Shown here: positions 4,405 to 5,454 of the stretch, piece after piece
How positions within the stretch are numbered: the stretch's first letter is position 1
Layout: every line of letters starts with the position of its first letter
Assembly: GCA_014523595.1 (NCBI GenBank)
Contig: JAATVN010000151.1
Location: 1 to 5,454 of the forward strand
Direction of reading: 5' to 3'
DNA length: 5,454 nt
Origin: Nitrososphaerales archaeon TH5888
Lineage (GTDB): Archaea > Thermoproteota > Nitrososphaeria > Nitrososphaerales > Nitrososphaeraceae
Translations under genes and position numbers: made by a program
Notes under the pieces: model-generated
What the model saw: only the letters and a program-made list of their open reading frames with translations
Told to the model about the DNA's origin: nothing
Databases searched by the model: none

Positions 4405-4526
4405 CTTCTTTTCTTTCTCTTTATTATCGAGGAGTTTGATTCATCGGCACTAACAGGAGGCGTTTCCTCATGATAGTAAAGTAATCTTCCGTCCCCTATC
4501 TCTTTCTGTATATCTTCTGGTATCAC
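4401..4526 (-). CDS. Short basic-tailed hypothetical protein, start uncertain, overlapping the zinc-ribbon gene
   Basis: On the minus strand a frame ends in TGA (4403-4401) that shares bases with the next gene's ATG. The only normal start codon in it is GTG 4526, giving 41 residues: VIPEDIQKEIGDGRLLYYHEE, then TPPVSADESNSS, then a basic end IIKRKKRR. However, the frame stays open without a stop back to 4673, and the extra part (for example IKDTNIDQQIKSSIERTETK, then SGRKRKSKHEQ) looks just as coding in composition. Either a non-standard start is used, such as ATA 4625 or ATT 4586, or the 5' end has been damaged, for instance by a lost start codon. Function unknown; the basic clusters suggest nucleic acid contact. 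Confidence 0.45.
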   Translation of the reverse strand: MIPEDIQKEIGDGRLLYYHEETPPVSADESNSSIIKRKKRR

Positions 4527-4655
4527 TTGTTCATGCTTTGATTTACGTTTACGACCTGATACTATCTTTGTTTCTGTCCTTTCAATACTGGATTTTATTT
4601 GCTGATCTATATTGGTATCTTTTATTAAGTAAGTGGTTCCGCAGATTAATTTATA

Positions 4656-4663
4656 TTTATAAA
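4656..4663 (+). promoter_or_regulatory. TATA box of the permease gene
   Basis: TTTATAAA within an AT-rich run is centred about 25 nt before ATG 4684, the distance for a leaderless transcript. The adjacent TTAATTTATA (4646-4655) reads TATAAATTAA on the minus strand, so a divergent promoter for the minus-strand pair may share this spot. Confidence 0.5.
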
Positions 4664-4683
4664 AAATTACTAATCAACACCAT

Positions 4684-5454
4684 ATGGTCCCTAATCTGCC
4701 ACAATGGGGAATCAATCCTGTTCCTACAAAACATAGAATTCTTGGAGGTTTCGACTATTTCATTTTGTGGTCTAGTCTTGGTGTTGGCTTACTAGTTTTT
4801 TCTGCGGGATCCTTTTTATCCGAGACTCCTTTTTACCATGCATTACTCGCAATCATAACCGGTTCAATTGCAGGTTCCGTACTGTTGTCAATGGCAGGGA
4901 AAATAGGAAGCGATTATGCAGTACCATCTCTTATCGGAATACGACCGGCTTTTGGATTGTACGGGTCATATCTTGCCGCTGTACTAAATATAATACAACT
5001 TATTGGCTGGACTACATTTGAAATTTTGATACTTTCAAAGGCAGCTGAACAATTAACAAATTTGCATGTTACATTTGTATGGAACATTATCTTTGGAGTA
5101 ATTATTGCCTTGCTTGGTATATTTGGGCCTTTGTTCTTGGTAAAACAGTGGTTATCAAAGTTTGCAATATGGATAGTTTACGCTTCTTCAGCAATAATCT
5201 TAGTTACTTTACTATTTCAAAATCTTCCAAATGTTATGTCCGGAGAAGGTAAAGATACTTCATTTTTTGTTGCGTTAGATATTGTGATTGCTATGCCTAT
5301 CTCCTGGATGCCTCTTGTTTCAGATTATAACAGATTTGCAAAGACAAGTAAGGGTGCCTTTATAGGCACTTTAATTGGATTTTCAATTACAAATATCATT
5401 TTTTATGTTGGAGGATTATTATTTGGAGTTGGAGACATTTCATCCATCATCATA
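4684..5454 (+). CDS. NCS1-family nucleobase/hydroxymethylpyrimidine permease (CytX/CodB-like), 3'-truncated by window edge
   Basis: ATG 4684 opens 257 codons that run off the right edge without a stop; a TAA at 4660-4662 excludes a start further left. The product is a polytopic membrane protein with about seven of the usual twelve helices visible (near residues 23-43, 53-70, 97-118, 133-153, 158-177, 197-212 and 223-247). NCS1 features are RILGGFDYFILWSSLGVGLL (18-37), IGIRPAFGLYGSYL (84-97), LNIIQLIGW (101-109) and PISWMPLVSDYNRFAK (205-220). NCS1 carriers are LeuT-fold Na+ or H+ symporters for purines, cytosine, hydantoins or thiamine precursors; the tryptophans at 109 and 208 lie where Mhp1 stacks its ligand (alignment from memory). 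A cytosine or hydroxymethylpyrimidine substrate is likely but not proven. Promoter placement suggests a leaderless mRNA. Confidence 0.88.
   Translation, partial: MVPNLPQWGINPVPTKHRILGGFDYFILWSSLGVGLLVFSAGSFLSETPFYHALLAIITGSIAGSVLLSMAGKIGSDYAVPSLIGIRPAFGLYGSYLAAVLNIIQLIGWTTFEILILSKAAEQLTNLHVTFVWNIIFGVIIALLGIFGPLFLVKQWLSKFAIWIVYASSAIILVTLLFQNLPNVMSGEGKDTSFFVALDIVIAMPISWMPLVSDYNRFAKTSKGAFIGTLIGFSITNIIFYVGGLLFGVGDISSIII

Noticed and set aside
4538..4795. 85-codon hydrophobic frame on the plus strand
   Set aside because: It overlaps the first 112 bases of the NCS1 permease in another frame, crosses the permease promoter, and is antisense to the minus-strand ORF; its hydrophobicity comes from AT-rich codons.

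Overview
The window (about one third GC by eye) looks like part of an ammonia-oxidising thaumarchaeal chromosome of the Nitrososphaera/Nitrosocosmicus type. The lineage is inferred from several traits together: archaeal TATA boxes about 25 nt upstream of start codons with no Shine-Dalgarno sequence (leaderless genes), an archaeal MGRTVPSYR-type small protein, an archaeal Trm112-like protein, many tiny CxxC proteins, and a stand-alone receiver protein. No rRNA or marker gene is present to prove it.

Layout. Positions 1-1728 (+) hold a surface-sugar or nucleotide-sugar block: the 3' part of a Gfo/Idh/MocA dehydrogenase, a Trm112-like zinc protein 7 nt downstream, and a left-handed beta-helix (hexapeptide) N-acetyltransferase of WbpD/WlbB type with its own TATA box and Shine-Dalgarno site. 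The dehydrogenase/acetyltransferase pair resembles the WbpB/WbpD steps that make acetylated amino sugars for glycans. Positions 1729-2259 are AT-rich, with a 40-residue CxxC/CxxC protein on the minus strand, a long AT inverted repeat and the promoter of the next gene. Positions 2260-2682 encode a single-domain response regulator (receiver only).

Positions 2683-4135 are an accessory-looking stretch of very small genes: a 38-residue single-helix membrane protein (2964-3080), the MGRTVPSYR protein (3172-3417), an unknown 89-residue GTG-start protein (3625-3894) and another single-helix membrane protein (about 3914-4081). Three GC-rich hairpins that look related (at 2789, 2888 and 3467) lie between these genes and stand out from the AT-rich background; they are the best candidates for an undescribed RNA or repeat element.

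Positions 4135 to about 4526 (minus strand) form a two-gene unit: a short K/R-tailed protein whose stop overlaps the start of an 89-residue CxxC/CxxC protein. Diverging from it, and running off the right edge, is an NCS1-family purine/cytosine/hydroxymethylpyrimidine-type permease (4684-5454+), with a TATA box placed for a leaderless mRNA. No tRNA, rRNA, insertion sequence or CRISPR array was seen.
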